DNA of 64,000 bases. Origin: Anaeramoeba flamelloides. Lineage: Eukaryota; Metamonada; Anaeramoebidae. Positions 19,403 to 33,450 of this stretch are shown one piece after another; position 1 is the stretch's first letter, and each line of letters opens with the position of its first letter. A program made the position numbers and the translations under genes. Location of the stretch: contig JANTQA010000051.1 of the NCBI GenBank assembly GCA_027625915.1, forward strand, positions 2,852,501 to 2,916,500. The letters run 5' to 3'. The notes beneath the pieces were generated by a model. It did not search any database and had not been told where the DNA came from. It saw only the letters and a list, made by a program, of their open reading frames with translations.

Positions 19403-22400
19403 GAAGCAGGAATTTTTTTCACAAGCTCTCCAAATAAATTACATGCGGGCATCTCATAAAATCTGGACAATTAAATAAAATTTGTTTTAGCTTTGTTTTA
19501 TGTATTTTAAAAATTGACAGATATGTTAAAAGCAAGGATTATATTATAAATACATTTGTGATTATACTCTTCAAAAAATAAAAAAATGATGATTGTTGCA
19601 ATTTATTTTAAAAGTAGTAAATTAAAAATGTAATTCCAAACCATTGGATTTAATATAATTTTCGAAACCAACAATATACCCATAAAGTTATTTAACTTGA
19701 TTATTAAAAGATTTGTTTTGTATGACCAATAAACCCAACAAAGGAAAAATATTAATAGTTACTTTTTTTTAACAATAATTTAAAGAAAACTAGAACCAAA
19801 ATTGTTTCCACAATTCTCTATCCTGAATCATTTTTTATCTATCTTATCCTAAACTACAAATAAAATTATAACAATCGAATTTTATTTTCCCCAACCTGAT
19901 TTTTTAAGTTTTTCAATTACAATACCAAATAATTAAAAAAGTTATATAAAAAATTATCAAATTGTATATTATTAATTGCTAAACATATTAAAAATGATTG
20001 AGTCGTAAACAGTTATCAATTTCAAATATTATTTCATACTTCGTGCTTTTTGAAAAAAAAACCCTGAATGGAAAATAAATCAGATTATTAGTAAATTAAA
20101 ATAGAATTCTGAACCTCAAATAAAAACCAAAATGTAAACTGTATTTACTTTTTTCAAATTTGAAATTTAATTGTAATCATTGTAAAATTGAAATTTTTGG
20201 GATCTAATATTACAATGATTTTTAAATTCATTTGAAATTTAGCTTTAAGGGTTTACCAATATTTATTAATTCAGTTTGAGCAATTTAAATTTTTATTTAT
20301 CGTTCTTGATCAGTAAACAATAATTTAATAATATTTGAATAATTATCACTTTATTTTTTCTTTTATTTTTTAATTGATTTGAAAATTTTTTTCAATATTA
20401 CAATTTTTTTCCTGAAAGGTAAAAATGAAATTGTGTTGAAATAATCTCTTATTCTTCACATTTTTTAATCATAAATTTTAAAAAATATATGTATTCCAAT
20501 ATATGCTATTAGATAAAATTGACTTTCATTTGTTTTTTCTTTTTTTTCTTTTCTTTTGCTTTATTATATCTTTATTAACTGCTTTCCAGTCAAAGGAGCA
20601 TATTTAAATTGTAAAAATACAATACATTTTATGAATTTTATTCATTATACTTCTTAAAATAAGCTTTCAATTCGTAGATCTGATTATTTAATATATTTTG
20701 TTGTATTTTTATTTTTCTTTTTGATATTTTATTTTATTTTTTCTTCTTTTCTACCTTTTTTTTCTTTTTTTTTCATTTTTAAATTTGAAAATAAAAAAAA
20801 AATATGAAACTCCAAATTAAAATGCGGATGTGTAAATCTTTGTAATTTATTATAAAATTCGGATATAAAATTAAAAATTCTTATTTTCAATATTTTTAAT
20901 ATTAAGAAATTGTAAAATTTTGCACAAGAAGTTTCAATGAAAAAGAGTCCGAAATTTTTTTTCACATTTATTTTTTTTTGGAAATTTTGCTTTTATTTAG
21001 ATTTTTCACATCAATTAAGATAAATTTGAATCTTTCGTTAATTATTTCTCTGGTTTTGAACAATTTTGAGTATAATTTATCATAAAAAAAATGAAAAATT
21101 CATTTTTATCAAGTTCATTTGTGTTTAATGGATGTAATTTTATGATTATATAATGATACTCTAGAAGATATCTTTGATTAAAAGTAAGATTTATATTAAT
21201 TTTTTTTTATTATAAATAAAAATTTTAATTGTAAAAGATTAATAAACATTAAATTTAATTTATACAATTAATACTATTTAAATTATATTAATTTTTTTTT
21301 TTATTTGAAAATAGCGAAAATACAATAATTTTTTTTTTTTTTTTTATTTTTTTTTGTTGAAATACTGTTTTAAAAAGATGAAATTAATTTATAAACGACA
21401 ATGTTTAAAGAATGATGATAATTTAATGTTTTATTAAATATCCTAAATAATATTCAGTTTTTGAATTTGATGAGTTTTAGTAAATTCGACTTAATCCAAA
21501 AAGATATGTTTTTTATTGAAGAGAAAAATTTCTTTTTTCAAGTTTTTTTTTTCATTATTAAATAGTTTTTTTATTGCATTTTAACTCTTAAGAAGAGGTT
21601 TTTTTTATTTTTTTCCCATTTTTCTCCTGGTTGTTCAATTATATTGAGAAGTAGAGTTACTATGGAAAAAGATTCAGGGGTTAATTGCTAATAATGTGAT
21701 ACTGAAACATGAAATTATGAGTAACTTGAAAATAAAAACAAAAAAGCAAAAGTCTAAAAATAACCAAAGGTTGAAAAAAAATCAGATCAAAGTCAAGAAA
21801 AGAAATTACAACAATTAAATAACGATCCCCAAGTGAACATTCTGGATCAATTATCAAATTAAATTAAATTGAAATTATTGTAACTGTGATTTTTGTATTT
21901 CTTCATTTAAGATATCATTAGTTTTTTTTGATTTTTTACCAATTGCTTCCTCTCAACCCTTTTTATTAAATTTCTTTTTTTATTTCTTGTTTTTTTTACT
22001 TTTTGCTTTTTTCTTTTCAATTTTTCGCTTTTACCTTTTAAACATTGGAAAAAATTGGGTCTGTTTTTCACTTGAACAATCGTTAAATCTATGATTTTAC
22101 ACTTAAATTACCTTTGAGGGAATATAAGTAAAAGGACATTTAGACTGTAATAGACTCTTCTTCCATCAATAAAAATCAAAAAAGAGTTTTTTTTTTCTTT
22201 TAATTTTTCTGCTATTGGAAAGCTAAAAATAGTAATTTAATTTTTAAAGCAGATGATTGATAAAAGAATCACAACAAAAAAAAAAAAAAAAAAAAAACAA
22301 TTTAATTTAAAAACAAATAAAACAAATAGGGATTTTGAATTGTATTTTCTATTCATTTTTATTTCCCTTATACAATTTTTTAAAAAATTACATATTTACT

Positions 22401-22641
22401 AATTCAAAACATTAAAAAATGAAAATGCTTCCCCACTCAATTTGATTTCACTAAAATTGTCACGTAAATTAAATAAAAAAATAATTTCATTTGAAATTTT
22501 GGATTCAAAAAAGTCAATTTAAAGTTCTTAACGAAATAAATAAAAAATTTATTTGAATAATTCTTACAATAATAAATCAAGAAAATAAATAAAAAAAAAA
22601 AAGAAATAATAATTTTAAAGAAAAAGAATTGATTTTAAAAA
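19403..22641. other. Gene-free, very AT-rich region
   Basis: No gene found. A reverse-strand copy of repeat family 5 lies at 21742-22180. The rest is A/T homopolymer-rich sequence, including a run of about 22 A near 22276-22298. Part of 22180-22641 should be 3' untranslated sequence of the RasGEF gene. Confidence 0.6.
21742..22180 (-). repeat. Diverged interspersed repeat family 5, copy a (reverse)
   Basis: The reverse complement aligns with 52440-52845 along its whole length: GGAAGAAG, ATTACAGTCTAAAT-TCCTT, TTTACTTA-ATT, then CATAGATT, GATAATTGA and TTTTTAGACT in the same order. Confidence 0.8.
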
Positions 22642-25600
22642 TTATAATATTTCAGACTTTTTTGAATTTCTAGGTTCCCTTTTCAAACTAATATAAAATA
22701 ATTTTTCATCTGATTTAGCTGGAAGGTTCTGATTGAGTATTTTTTGTATTTGATGAATTTTTAATAAATTATATGATTCTTGTTGGTAATAACAAAACTG
22801 TTCAATTTTTCTAAAAATCAATCTCCGTTTAGAGAAATTGATCAATCCATTTATTGTGTCAGAATTTTTTTTCACAATTTGCTTTAAATCTTTTAGGTAT
22901 ATTTTAATATGGGGCACGATTGGCGGTTGTATAGTCGAGATGTATTGGTGATATTTGGAATAATTATTAGATTCTTTTATAATTTCAAAAATGTTTTCGT
23001 TTGAATTTAAATTTTTCGACAATTCGGATTTGGTAATTTTCAATCTCTTTACGCTAGTTGACGAGAGCGCATAATAAATTGACGCAATTGAATAAAAATT
23101 ATTTAATTGATATAATTGTTCATTAATTTTCAAAATTCGATTCAAAACTGCAACTCGATTTTTTAATAATTTAGGCATTACTATTTGAGTTGCAAAATAT
23201 CTTTCAATTTGATTAAATTTCTGGAGAATTTTAAAAACATTTTTTTCCTTTGATTGGTTATTTACTTTGTTCCAGGCACCTGAGATTAAATCTTTAGGCC
23301 TTATTTTTTTAAAATTTTCATGGAAAAAAATGGTAAGTTGTCTTGCAAATTCAATTTCATCCAAATTATCTAATGTTACTTTGTGAGAAAATAAATTTTT
23401 TGGTATTCTAATTTCTGGTGGGTTTGTTTTAAATACAGCCTCACTTCTTAATGTAATTCTTTTTTTTTTATTAATGATCGTTTGTTGGATTTTTTTTGCA
23501 AATGTCGGATAACTGCTATATACTTGGTTATCAACAAAGGCAGCCAAATCCGAAAGAATCATTGGATCAAATTCCTCATCTGATTTGATCCAAGTGTTTA
23601 ATACAGTTAAGACCCTTAATTGGAATAAGGAATTTTTTTTTCTTGCATCTTTATTATTAAAACTATTTTGAATGAGTTTGGGTGGTAAATGATATCTTTG
23701 AATTAATTTTTCAAACACATGCTCCGCTTTTGTAAAAGAATGGTACGTCATTAAAAATGCTTTGATATAATCCTGGTCAGTTGAGACTTCCCATGTTAAC
23801 CTTTCAATCAATTTATTGAAATTTGCCGCAATTAAAATATCTAAAAATTGTTTTTGCTTATATGAATCTTTTTGTTCTTTAAAGGTTTCGCAATAAAACA
23901 AGATGTTATTTGGATTGTCTTTTGGCTCATCCCAAACATTTACATCATTTTGGATTTTAAACCGAAGCCCCAGATCTTTTGATAAATACTCGACTTTTTC
24001 AATTTTTTTTTGAATATCTTGCTTATTTTCATTTTTATTAATAATAATTTGATCCCAAATTTTTTCAGTTTCAGATAGATTAGTATTTAATATTTTTAAC
24101 AATCTATTTTCACCTAATCTTGGAATGCAATCTATGATTTTTGAAAATAATAAATAAATTTTATTTCAAGTAGAATAATAAAAAATTAATAATAATAAAT
24201 AATTAATAATAATAAATAATTAATAATAATAATAAATAATTAATAATAAAATAGAAAAATAAATATGTATATATATATATATATATATATTAGTTAAGGA
24301 ATGTTTTTGAGAAAAGGGAAATTCATGAAAATATTTTCTTTAGAGATAAAATGAGATTATCGTGAGTTTTAGTCGGATATTGCTAATTTCAATTTTTTTC
24401 ATTTATTAAAATAGTTTTTACAAATTTAATATATATTTATGAAAAGGTCTTTTGCAAAACGCAACAATTAAGAGATTTATTATTTCTTATCTTGTTAGAA
24501 AAGCTAAATAATAAAGCAAAAGTTGCATTATTTTTACATATTTCTTAATGATTTTTTTTAAGTTTATTGACTTTTGTCAGTCTATTTGTGAAGATTAAAG
24601 ATGGTGTCACATGATGAAATCGTAATATACAGAAATAAAGACAACAATATATTGGTTCCAGTAATTATGATATACTATTCAGTGACTAATATATATATAT
24701 ATTGACAAAAAAAAGCGTTTTTTGGTTTGTATTTTTTGTTCTATTGTAAAAAGAAAAAATCTACAGAGTAGTAATCAAAGACTAAATTTACAATTCACCA
24801 AATTGTCTTAAAATCCTTTTGATACAATCCCATTTAAATTGTAACGGAATAATCTTTAAAATATTGTCCAATTTGGATCAAAAAATCATTTTTCATCATT
24901 TTTTAATGAAAAATTAACAAAAAATTTTTATATACGTAAACTTGAGCAACCTTTAGTAAGAAACGTGGGAATGAAAAAGAAAAATAATCATCAATTTTCT
25001 TAGCCTAAAAAAAGGTGATCAATTCAAACATTCTCAATAAACAACTCTAACTATTGAAGATAGTGTGTCTATGAGTTTTGACTATTGGATTGCTTGAATT
25101 GTTCCAGTTATCGCCGAAACAAATCATAACAATTCTTGCAAAGGAATTGTGATTTGCTCTTCATTTTTTTTTGTTTTGTGATTCTTTTTGTTTTTTCTTG
25201 AATTGAAGTTCCAAGCACAACTTTCAAGGATGGGGGTATTTACTCTATTTGATTATTGAACAGAATCTACATTACTGAATAATAGAAATATCTTTTTTAT
25301 TTTTGTGTGATAATTCTTTTTTTATTTGTATTGTTTCTCTCTAAAAAACAATATGGTTTATTTTCAAGATAAATTGAATTTGAGTGTTGTGGGAAAGGTT
25401 TTGGAAGAATTTTGCAGTTAAATATCAATCGAAATAAAATTTTCAAAAACAAGTCAAGTATTTGATTTAAAATAATTCAATTAATGTTTCATTAGAGAAA
25501 AAATGATCTTTATTTTAAGGAAATGGGAAATTTGAATGAATTCCATACAATACTGAATACTTATTTGAGCCTTTAATCAAAATTTAGCCTTTGTTTGAAA

Positions 25601-27035
25601 ACAATAAAGAATAATTCCAAAATTTTTAAAAAAGTAAAATGAGTTTAAAATCTTTCGAATATATGTTTCTTTACACATATTTGTCTAGACCTTCTTTGAA
25701 TTAGAAAACATAACATTTAGAACTTCAAAACTCTATCTCTAAACAGATTAAGTGTTTTTTAACATTTAACTCTTAGCAATAAATAATTCCGAAATTTGTT
25801 CCATTTCCTTCCATTTTGCTACCGAAGATTAAAAATTTAAAACACTCCAAGCTTAATTCATAAGTCAAAAAAAAAAAAAAACATAGCAAAATTCTCAGTA
25901 ATCTTTCAGGGTTTTAAAAAATGACTTAAGGGAAGAGTCATTGTGGTGAAAAAAATTTGTAATTTTTATAAGTTGTTAATAACAATCATAAATAAATCAA
26001 AATCTCATGTACTATCGATCTCTCAAAATCAAAAATCAAAAAAGAGGATTTTTTCAGAAAAAAGTACCAAGGAGCGATAATCAATTTCCAATTTAAATAG
26101 TTATGAAATAAAATTTTGAATAACAACTGTGGTAGAATTTTTATTTTCTCTTTTTGGTTGTTTTTAAAATCTCGAAGATTTTTATTACCATTTTTCGAAT
26201 GAGTTTTTTCAATCTAAAGAATATTAAAAATCTTACTTTGTCAAATATAGTGGATTCTAAAACAGCCAAGAGCAATTACAAATTGAAAAGTATTGATTTT
26301 GCACTTTTAGAAAACAATTTGTTTTAAAATTGAAGAAATTTAAGCACTAGAAAAAATAAAACATTAAAAATATGGTTTTTTCGTTTTTTACAAGCTTTGA
26401 ATTTCACTTTTTATTGTTTGTGTTGGGTATTTGGGTTATTCGTCTCATTTTGACAAATAATCATTATGTCAAATGAATCAAATGATGGATTTAACAGAGT
26501 TTAATTGTCTGCTCAAATGTGTTATAATCATCAAGGGGTATTCTTAACTCGTGTATAAGATAATTTGGTTATGAGCAAAATTACATTTAATTCCTGTGTA
26601 CCAGAGTTAAATCATCAAAAGCAGTAAAATAGCAAAAAAAAAACCCAATATAACCAAAAAAAAAAAAAAAAAATGCACCAACATATTTTTTGTTAGCTTT
26701 TGTACATTTTTTTTTTCAATTTCATAAAAATATTATTTTTCAAAAAAAGATATAAAAGAATTATGAACACTTACATAATTGAGATGAATTTTCTTCAATA
26801 TAAGAAATAATATCTCTTCTTCCCAAAGAATTAAAATATTGCATAATTAATTGTAATATGTCATCTTTAGAAAGTGCATGTGTAATTTCGTTTTTCGTGG
26901 AACCATAAATTTTCGAAAAAGTAATTGATCTTTGAACTGGGTCAATTCGATCCAACATGTTTAAATATTCTGGGTGTAAGTGATACACATTTGATAACCA
27001 ATTTGATCTATTCGTTTGGTCATTTGGCCGAAGTG
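22642..27035 (-). CDS. LisH / RasGEF_N / CDC25-type Ras guanine-nucleotide exchange factor
   Basis: Two exons are well supported: 26775-27035 and 24131-22642, with an intron of about 2.6 kb (donor GTAAGTGTT, acceptor AATCATAG, phase 1). The joined frame reads ...EENSSQLYCIPRLGENRLLKIL. The first exon holds a LisH-like dimerisation motif (DDILQLIMQYFNSLGRRDII). The second holds a RasGEF N-terminal helical domain (FLDILIAANFNKLIERLTWE), then the catalytic CDC25 domain: LDEIEFARQLTIF, RYFATQIVMPKLLKNR, NFYSIASIYYALSSTSVKRL and INFSKRR. It should load Ras-family GTPases with GTP at membranes. LisH plus RasGEF is a known layout in amoebozoan RasGEFs. The usual PCIPFLG is here PIVPHIK. The 261-nt exon opens at an acceptor after a T-rich tract and has no ATG, so further 5' exons exist; a candidate lies at 33451-33518. 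The transcript ends shortly after EPRNSKKSEIL. Confidence 0.82.
24980..25560 (-). repeat. Diverged interspersed repeat family 3, copy b (reverse)
   Basis: Reverse complement of the family seen at 7860-8440, with matching order of anchors. It lies inside the RasGEF intron. Confidence 0.75.
25900..26370 (+). repeat. Diverged interspersed repeat family 4, copy b
   Basis: Same orientation as 13650-14160. Also within the RasGEF intron. Confidence 0.75.
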
Positions 27036-27946
27036 CTATTTATTTTTATTAAGTTATTATTAATAAATTTTAAAAAAAAAAAAAAAAAAAAAATACATAA
27101 AGAGTTTTTTAACATAGGCTGATATATTGATAATTGAATTCAATATATAATCACCCCCTAGCATACATACACATAAAGCAATTAAAAGATAAATCAAATA
27201 CAACCTTAAATAAATATAATTTTGAAATAAAATCAATTTATCATCTATAATAAATTGAAGAAGGAATAATTTGACAATAAGTCTAAAACCTTCTTTATTG
27301 AAAAAAATATTGTAATCAACAAAAAAATTCTCTAATGAAATACGAATTTACAAGAAAATAATTATTTATAAATACGTATACGCCTTATTACTGTATTATT
27401 ATTTCCCACAATTATAATAATAAATGGATTATTGTTCACAGCAAATCAATAATAAATGATAAACTAATCAAGTATTTATGAATTAATTTGGATAAAATAG
27501 TCTTATTAATGAGTAAAATTTTATATTTTTTTTTTATTAATTATCTAAATTTTACTTAGTTTTTTAGCAAATTTCAAATTTGGGTTATCTTGTTTATTAA
27601 AAAAAATCTGCTTTCTTTATACAAAATATATTTTTTTTACATAATCAGTAATTCTATTTACTAGGATCTTTATTTTAATCCAAATAAAGAAAAGGTTTTT
27701 AACAATTAAATTGTTTTAATATTCATTAAAATAATGTATTTCCAAAAAAGTGAAACATTTATTTTTTGAAATTTTAAATATTTAATTGAGAACATTTGTA
27801 AAAGTGATCAAATTCGCAAATATTTTTTCAAGTTCAGAAGAATTTAAATAAGAATTAAAACAATTTCATTACAATTTATTTTGCATTTTTTGTTTAAATT
27901 TTAAAAAGGTATTTTGAAATTAAATTGTAATTTTTTATCAAAATTT
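27036..27946. other. AT-rich stretch upstream of the RasGEF exon
   Basis: A run of about 22 A at 27071-27092 gives, on the minus strand, the T tract before the RasGEF exon acceptor. Nothing else recognisable. It may be intronic if the upstream exon candidate is real. Confidence 0.5.
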
Positions 27947-27965
27947 AATAAATAGGATAGTTTTT
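27947..27965 (+). repeat. LINE target-site duplication, 5' copy
   Basis: AATAAATAGGATAGTTTTT is repeated exactly at 30918-30936. The leading AATAAAT may partly be tail sequence. Confidence 0.9.
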
Positions 27966-30917
27966 CAAAAATCATTATTATTAAAAGGAAAAAAGAGAGA
28001 ATATAACAACAAATTTATTAATATAAAAATTTTATCATTTAATGTCAGAGGGTTAAATGAAAAGAATAAAATTTCTATTTTAGAATCTTTTTTATTAAAA
28101 TTAAATATTGATATATGTCTTATACAAGAATCAAAAGTTACAAAAAATCCACGACTTATGAATTATTTTTCAATTAATAAAAAATCTTATGGTAAGAAAA
28201 ATAGAAAAGGTGGTTTATTAATTATAATAAAAAATATTTTTAAAAGATTTTACAAGAGAAATATTATTTCCAGATCTTGATATTATGGGAATTCAATTCA
28301 CTGATTTTATCATTATTAACTTATATAAGAGACATGACAGGAATAAAGAAATAAATGAAAAAATCCTTGGTTTATTACAAAAATATCAAAACCATAATAC
28401 AATTATCGGGGGAGATTTTAATTTGAATGAAAATCAAATAAATTATTTTTCAAAATTCAACTTTAAAATTATTTTAAATACTAAGCCAAGTAGAAAAAAA
28501 ATAATAACATTGATTATTTTATAACAAATTTCAATAACTTAAAATTTATCAAATCAAAAACCATAAAAAATAAAATTAGTGATCATAATGCAATATTAAA
28601 TAAATTTAATATTAATAAAAACTGGGAAATTAAAAATGTCTACAAAATTAAAGATATTGCAAAGTTTCATGTTGACTTTATAAATTTTTATAAAAATAAA
28701 AATTATCAATTAAATGGAAAGAATTTTAAAATCTTTAAAAAACAATTTAAAGTAAAAGGAGAGAATTATCTTAAATATACCAAAAAAAGATTTAAAATTA
28801 TATAATTTAATTAATAAATTATTTGAAAATAATGAATTAATTAAAGAAATTAAAGATAGGAATAGTAAACAATATTTTAAATTAATAAACCAGATTAATA
28901 TTGAATTTGAAGAAAATCAAAACTTTTGGAAAAAGCTAAATAGATTAAGAGAAACTTCGAGTAAAATGATTCTTAATAATGAAAATATGGAAACTTCATA
29001 TTTCGGGTTTGTTAAATCTATTAGTAAAAAACCAAAAAAATATATTCTTAATTTTATTAAAAATTTCACATTAGATAAAAATAATTTATTAAATATTAAA
29101 ATAGAAGAAATATTCTCAATTACTAAAATCAAAGAAATTATCAAATATCAAAAAAATAAATCTGTCAAAGAATTTGATAAAATTAAACAATATAAAACAA
29201 TAAAAAATCAAAGTAGTGAATTTTATATAAATTATGAAAACTTTATAAAAACAATCCAAAAATATTTTTTAATTGGATTAATGATATTTCTCAAAAAAAT
29301 ATTAAATTTATTAAAAAAAGAAATTTATTATTCGTTCATAAATCTGGCGATGAAGGTATTCCACTTAATTATAGACCAATTTCAATTAATCAAACTCTCC
29401 CAAGATTTTTTCTTAAATTGTTATATGCCGGAATTCAAGATTCTTGGGACTTAGTTTCAAAAAACCAATTTGGATTTAAAAAAAATTAGATACTAGAATT
29501 GCAGTTTTAAACTTATTGAATGAATATCAAAAAAAAAAAAAATAAATTTAAAAAAGAAAATATTTATATTGTTACAATAGATATACAAAAATGTTTTGAC
29601 TCTATTCACCATTCACTTATTTATTATTCAATTAAAAAATTTATAAAAAATGAAATTATTGTAGAATATCTACTTGCTTATTACTCAAAAGAAGGAATTG
29701 GTGTTTACCAAGGAGATTCATTATCTCCTTTATTATTTGGATTTATTACTCATTTTCTCTTAGAAAAAAATTAAATCACTAGCGTTACATATTCAAATGT
29801 TTGCAGATGATCTGATTTTACTGATGAAAGGATCATTAATAGAAATAAATTTTCAATTACAAAAAATCTTTAAAATAATAAAAAGATTTTGGAATGAATC
29901 TAATGATGATAAAACTAAAAAACTTTAATTCCAAAAGAAATTTTATATCTTGGTATTTGGCTAGATAAAAAAACTCATTTAAAATTCAACCTTGATAAAG
30001 TTAAGGCCAATTTTAAAAAGTTAATCAATATCTTACAACAAAAAAAATTTTTCTAATGGATTAAAAATTCAATTTTTTTAAAGCTGTATTACATAGCCAA
30101 TTATTATATGGTTTAGAAATATTTGGTTTGACAAAAACAGATTTTAAAGATATTGATACTTGGATTAATAAAAAAATTACAAAATTTTTATTAATCAACC
30201 CACACTCACCAAGGCTTATTTATAAAACTGAAGCAAAAATTGATCCCGTAAGGATAACGATATATAAAAAGAAGATTTAAGTTAATTCAAAAATTAAAAA
30301 ATCCTCCATTATGATGAATTAATTAATTATCTTCCTTTTAGAAAAAAAAGAATCAGAAAATATAAATTGGTACTCCAAAAATTTAAAACAATTGGAAAAT
30401 GAACTAGAAAATTTTAGAATTAAAAACTTAGAAAATAGTCCAAGTTGGAAAGTTCAAGAATATCTAAAAATAGTACAAATCAATAATACTATAAATAAGC
30501 AGCAAAGATATTTAAAATGGAAGGGTTCAACTTCAATTTTAAAACTCAGAAATTTTACAAATTACCTTAACAGGTACTCTTATGTTATGAATAAAAACAA
30601 ATCAAAACTATGTGAATTATGTAAAAAAATAAACAATTTAGATATTATTGAAGATTTAGACCATTTTCTATGGAACTGCTCAGCCTATGAAAATAATCGC
30701 AAAATCTGGATATCTGAATTAAAAAAAAATTAATATATCTAATATATTAAATAATAATAATATTTCTAATATTATTATAAAAAAGGATTCAAACTCTTTA
30801 TTAGCCTTAGTGGGCAATAAACTTATTTTTGAATCTTTAATTAAATTCCTAAATAAAAATTTAGGAATTCGGGCAAATAAGAGGGGTCAATAACTCCTCC
30901 CTTAAATAATAAAAAAA
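27966..30917 (+). mobile_element. Non-LTR retrotransposon (LINE), near full length, decayed
   Basis: A 2.95-kb element between perfect 19-bp duplications, ending in an A-rich tail (AATAATAAAAAAAAAT). Reading frames in order: an APE-type endonuclease from about 28030 (ILSFNVRGLNE, then DICLIQESK, then IIGGDFNLNE at about 28400 and SDHNA near 28575); a connector; reverse transcriptase (IPLNYRPISIN near 29357, VTIDIQKCFDSIHHS near 29570, GVYQGDSLSPLLFGF near 29702, QMFADDLILL near 29798); a thumb region (SQLLYGLEIFG near 30098); and a C-terminal zinc-finger-like C-x2-C..H..C (30600-30700). Several frameshifts and stops separate these parts, so it cannot encode a working protein as read. There is no separate ORF1. 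Two further relatives lie at 54100-55045 and 45600-47720. The orientation is opposite to the RasGEF gene. Confidence 0.9.
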
Positions 30918-30936
30918 AATAAATAGGATAGTTTTT
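30918..30936 (+). repeat. LINE target-site duplication, 3' copy
   Basis: Exact repeat of 27947-27965. Confidence 0.9.
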
Positions 30937-31078
30937 AATCACATGGTTTGAATAAACATTCATAACACCATTATTATTAATAGTTGATTTGTCATAAAAA
31001 TATATAAAAAAATTTTCATAAAGTTGTTTAAATTTTGTCTGTTTTTTTCAAAATTTAAATTTAAATTTTAATACTTTA

Positions 31079-31610
31079 TAAACTTTGTTACTATCAAATG
31101 AGCCCAATTTTTTTTTCAAATATCAATATTATTATTTATAATTAACCTTTGAAAAATAAATAATAAATAAGTTGAATAATACACATCAAAGAAAAGTTGA
31201 TATTTGTATCAAGAAAATCGAGTCAATCAATATATTATCTTGAAAATTGAAAAAACTAAAATTCAAAAGTAATACATTGGGAAAAACAAGAACAATCATT
31301 TTGATCTTCAATTGAATATCCAAATAAAATTCCAATAGAAATCAAGGTGATTTTTTTACAATCATTTTCACTGTTTCAATAACCTTATCGTAACACGTTT
31401 TTACTGAGTGACTATTGATCTTGCAATAAAAAAATTTTCTACTTCTGAATTACTTTTAAAAAAATAGAAGAAAAAAAAAAAAAAAGCCGAAAAAATGATT
31501 TCTATTTTGAACATTTCCAAAATAAATTTTTTTTCAAATATCCATTCAAACCCTTTAAAAGAATGTAATCTGTACATCACAACTGAGCCACTTTGACTGT
31601 TAAAATAGTT
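31079..31610 (+). repeat. Diverged interspersed repeat family 2, copy b
   Basis: Aligns with 5878-6425. It lies just 3' of the LINE. Confidence 0.8.
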
Positions 31611-33202
31611 TACTTTTGTTTTTTTAAAGTTAGTCTTGGGTTTTAAACAATTTTTTTTTGTAATTTACTTTCTTAAAAAAAAAAAAAAAAAAAAAAAAAG
31701 AAAAACAAAAATCTACAAAATAACAAAAAATGTCAATTTTTTTATACAAGGATTCATTTTTAAACTTTTTGAATTCTTATTGTTTAATATTTGGGAAAAA
31801 ATATATATGTCTTTTGCTACAATTTCAGTATTTTTTATTTTTTCTAATTTCCATTATTCAACATCCAAAAATAATATTAATTCTTATGTGTGAATATTGA
31901 AAATTGAAAGGGAATTGTTGATCAATAAACTAATAAAGAAAAAAAAATAATCAAAGATAATAAACTGAAACAATTTTTACTTAATGTAAAAAATAATTAA
32001 AAATCTATTAATTTGGAATTGAATGTAGAGTTACTCGTTAGAATTTGAATCGAACAAGGTTAAACAAGTTTAGTTACTCTGTTTTTTGATCATAAGAGAT
32101 TTATCCAAAACAGATTTGTAATCGAAAAACGTAATGTCTTAAAATAATACAATTTTAAAGAAAAATTAAAAAGGGATTTTATTTTTTTTGGAATATTTTT
32201 TTGGAAAACAACTATGAACAATTTCAAATTCTAAACCATAAAAAGGATATTTAGTTTCAAGTAAGAGGAAAACGGTATTTAATTGATTTTTTTGAAGTGA
32301 AAATTTTCTTTAAAAAATTAAATCTTCAATAGAGATCGGGGATTTGTTGCTCATTTCCATTAATGTGATTTACTTTTTGAGATTATTTATTACCAAGTGA
32401 GTTTTAAAAATTACAAATACACATCTGGAAAGTAAACCATTTGTCACTTGAATGTTTGGTAGTAATTAGATTTTATCTTGTTTTTTTTGGTTGAAGAAAA
32501 AGAACAAAAAGGAGAAATTTAATTCCTCAACACATAGAAAGAATAGTTTAATTTCCATTTTAGTTTTAAAATTGTTTTGTTTTGGTTGTGTGCATTCCAC
32601 TCGGTACAGAAAAAAAGAAGTTATATTTTTCAGGAAAAAAATCTACAATTAAAATTATTTTTTTAAAAAAATAAAATGATGTTTTCTTTCTTTGTTCCAA
32701 TTCCCATGAAAATGAAAAACAAGTGAATTCGCTCTCTTTGGACTATTTTTAAATTATTTTGATTTGAGTAACTAAAAAATAATAAAACGTGGGAAATATT
32801 TTTATTTTTTTTCAATTTTTAGCAAAAGATTCTGTGGTTTGTTGAAGCAAAATAATGAATCGAGGGTTTGTTTTAACAATATTCTAATCAAATTGAGATG
32901 TGTATATTCATGAAAACAAATTCTTTGAAAAAAGCATTGTCCCCGTATATTAAGACATATGCAATGAAAGGTTTAATTTTAATTTTTTTCAATCATTTTT
33001 TTTTCAAAGATCAAAGACTTTTATCTTTCCATTTTAATCAAAATCTTTTTAATCTTCTCAAAAAAAAAACTCGGTTTTAATTTCCTTTTTGGCAATAAAC
33101 AAGTATTTTTTTTTACAAAATGAATTTTAATCAAGTTATGAAAAAACGAGATTTTACCCCCTATTAAAACTCCTATTAGAAAATCAATATATTTTCATTT
33201 CC

Positions 33203-33408
33203 AAATCACAGAAATCACAGAAACCTAAAATCTTCTATTTTTTGATAATTTCAAAGTTTATCATTTTGAATTGCCTTTATATCACTAATTTAGAATTAGA
33301 AATACCAAAATGACTGAATTGGTTGGTGAGATAAAATAAAAATAAAAATCAAAATGTTATCAAAATTTGAGATTGTGGGATCTGTGATTTCTGTGATTTC
33401 TGTGATTT
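33203..33408. repeat. Short palindrome built of ATCACAGAA units
   Basis: AAATCACAGAAATCACAGAA at 33203 faces TCTGTGATTTCTGTGATTTC near 33389. Each arm is itself a 9-bp tandem repeat. Confidence 0.7.
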
Positions 33409-33450
33409 TCTTTTTTAAAAAGAAATGAAAATATTCTGTCTTCTTTTTAC

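Larger units (their letters stand above)
24132..26774 (-). other. Intron of the RasGEF gene (2.6 kb)
   Basis: Contains TAATAA-type simple repeats (24180-24250), a TA run (24267-24290), a reverse copy of repeat family 3 (24980-25560) and a forward copy of family 4 (25900-26370). No coding frame of note. Confidence 0.7.

Noticed and set aside
26761-26774. Stop at 26761 as the true end of the LisH segment
   Set aside because: A strong donor GTAAGTGTT precedes it, and splicing to 24131 yields the expected RasGEF continuation in phase.
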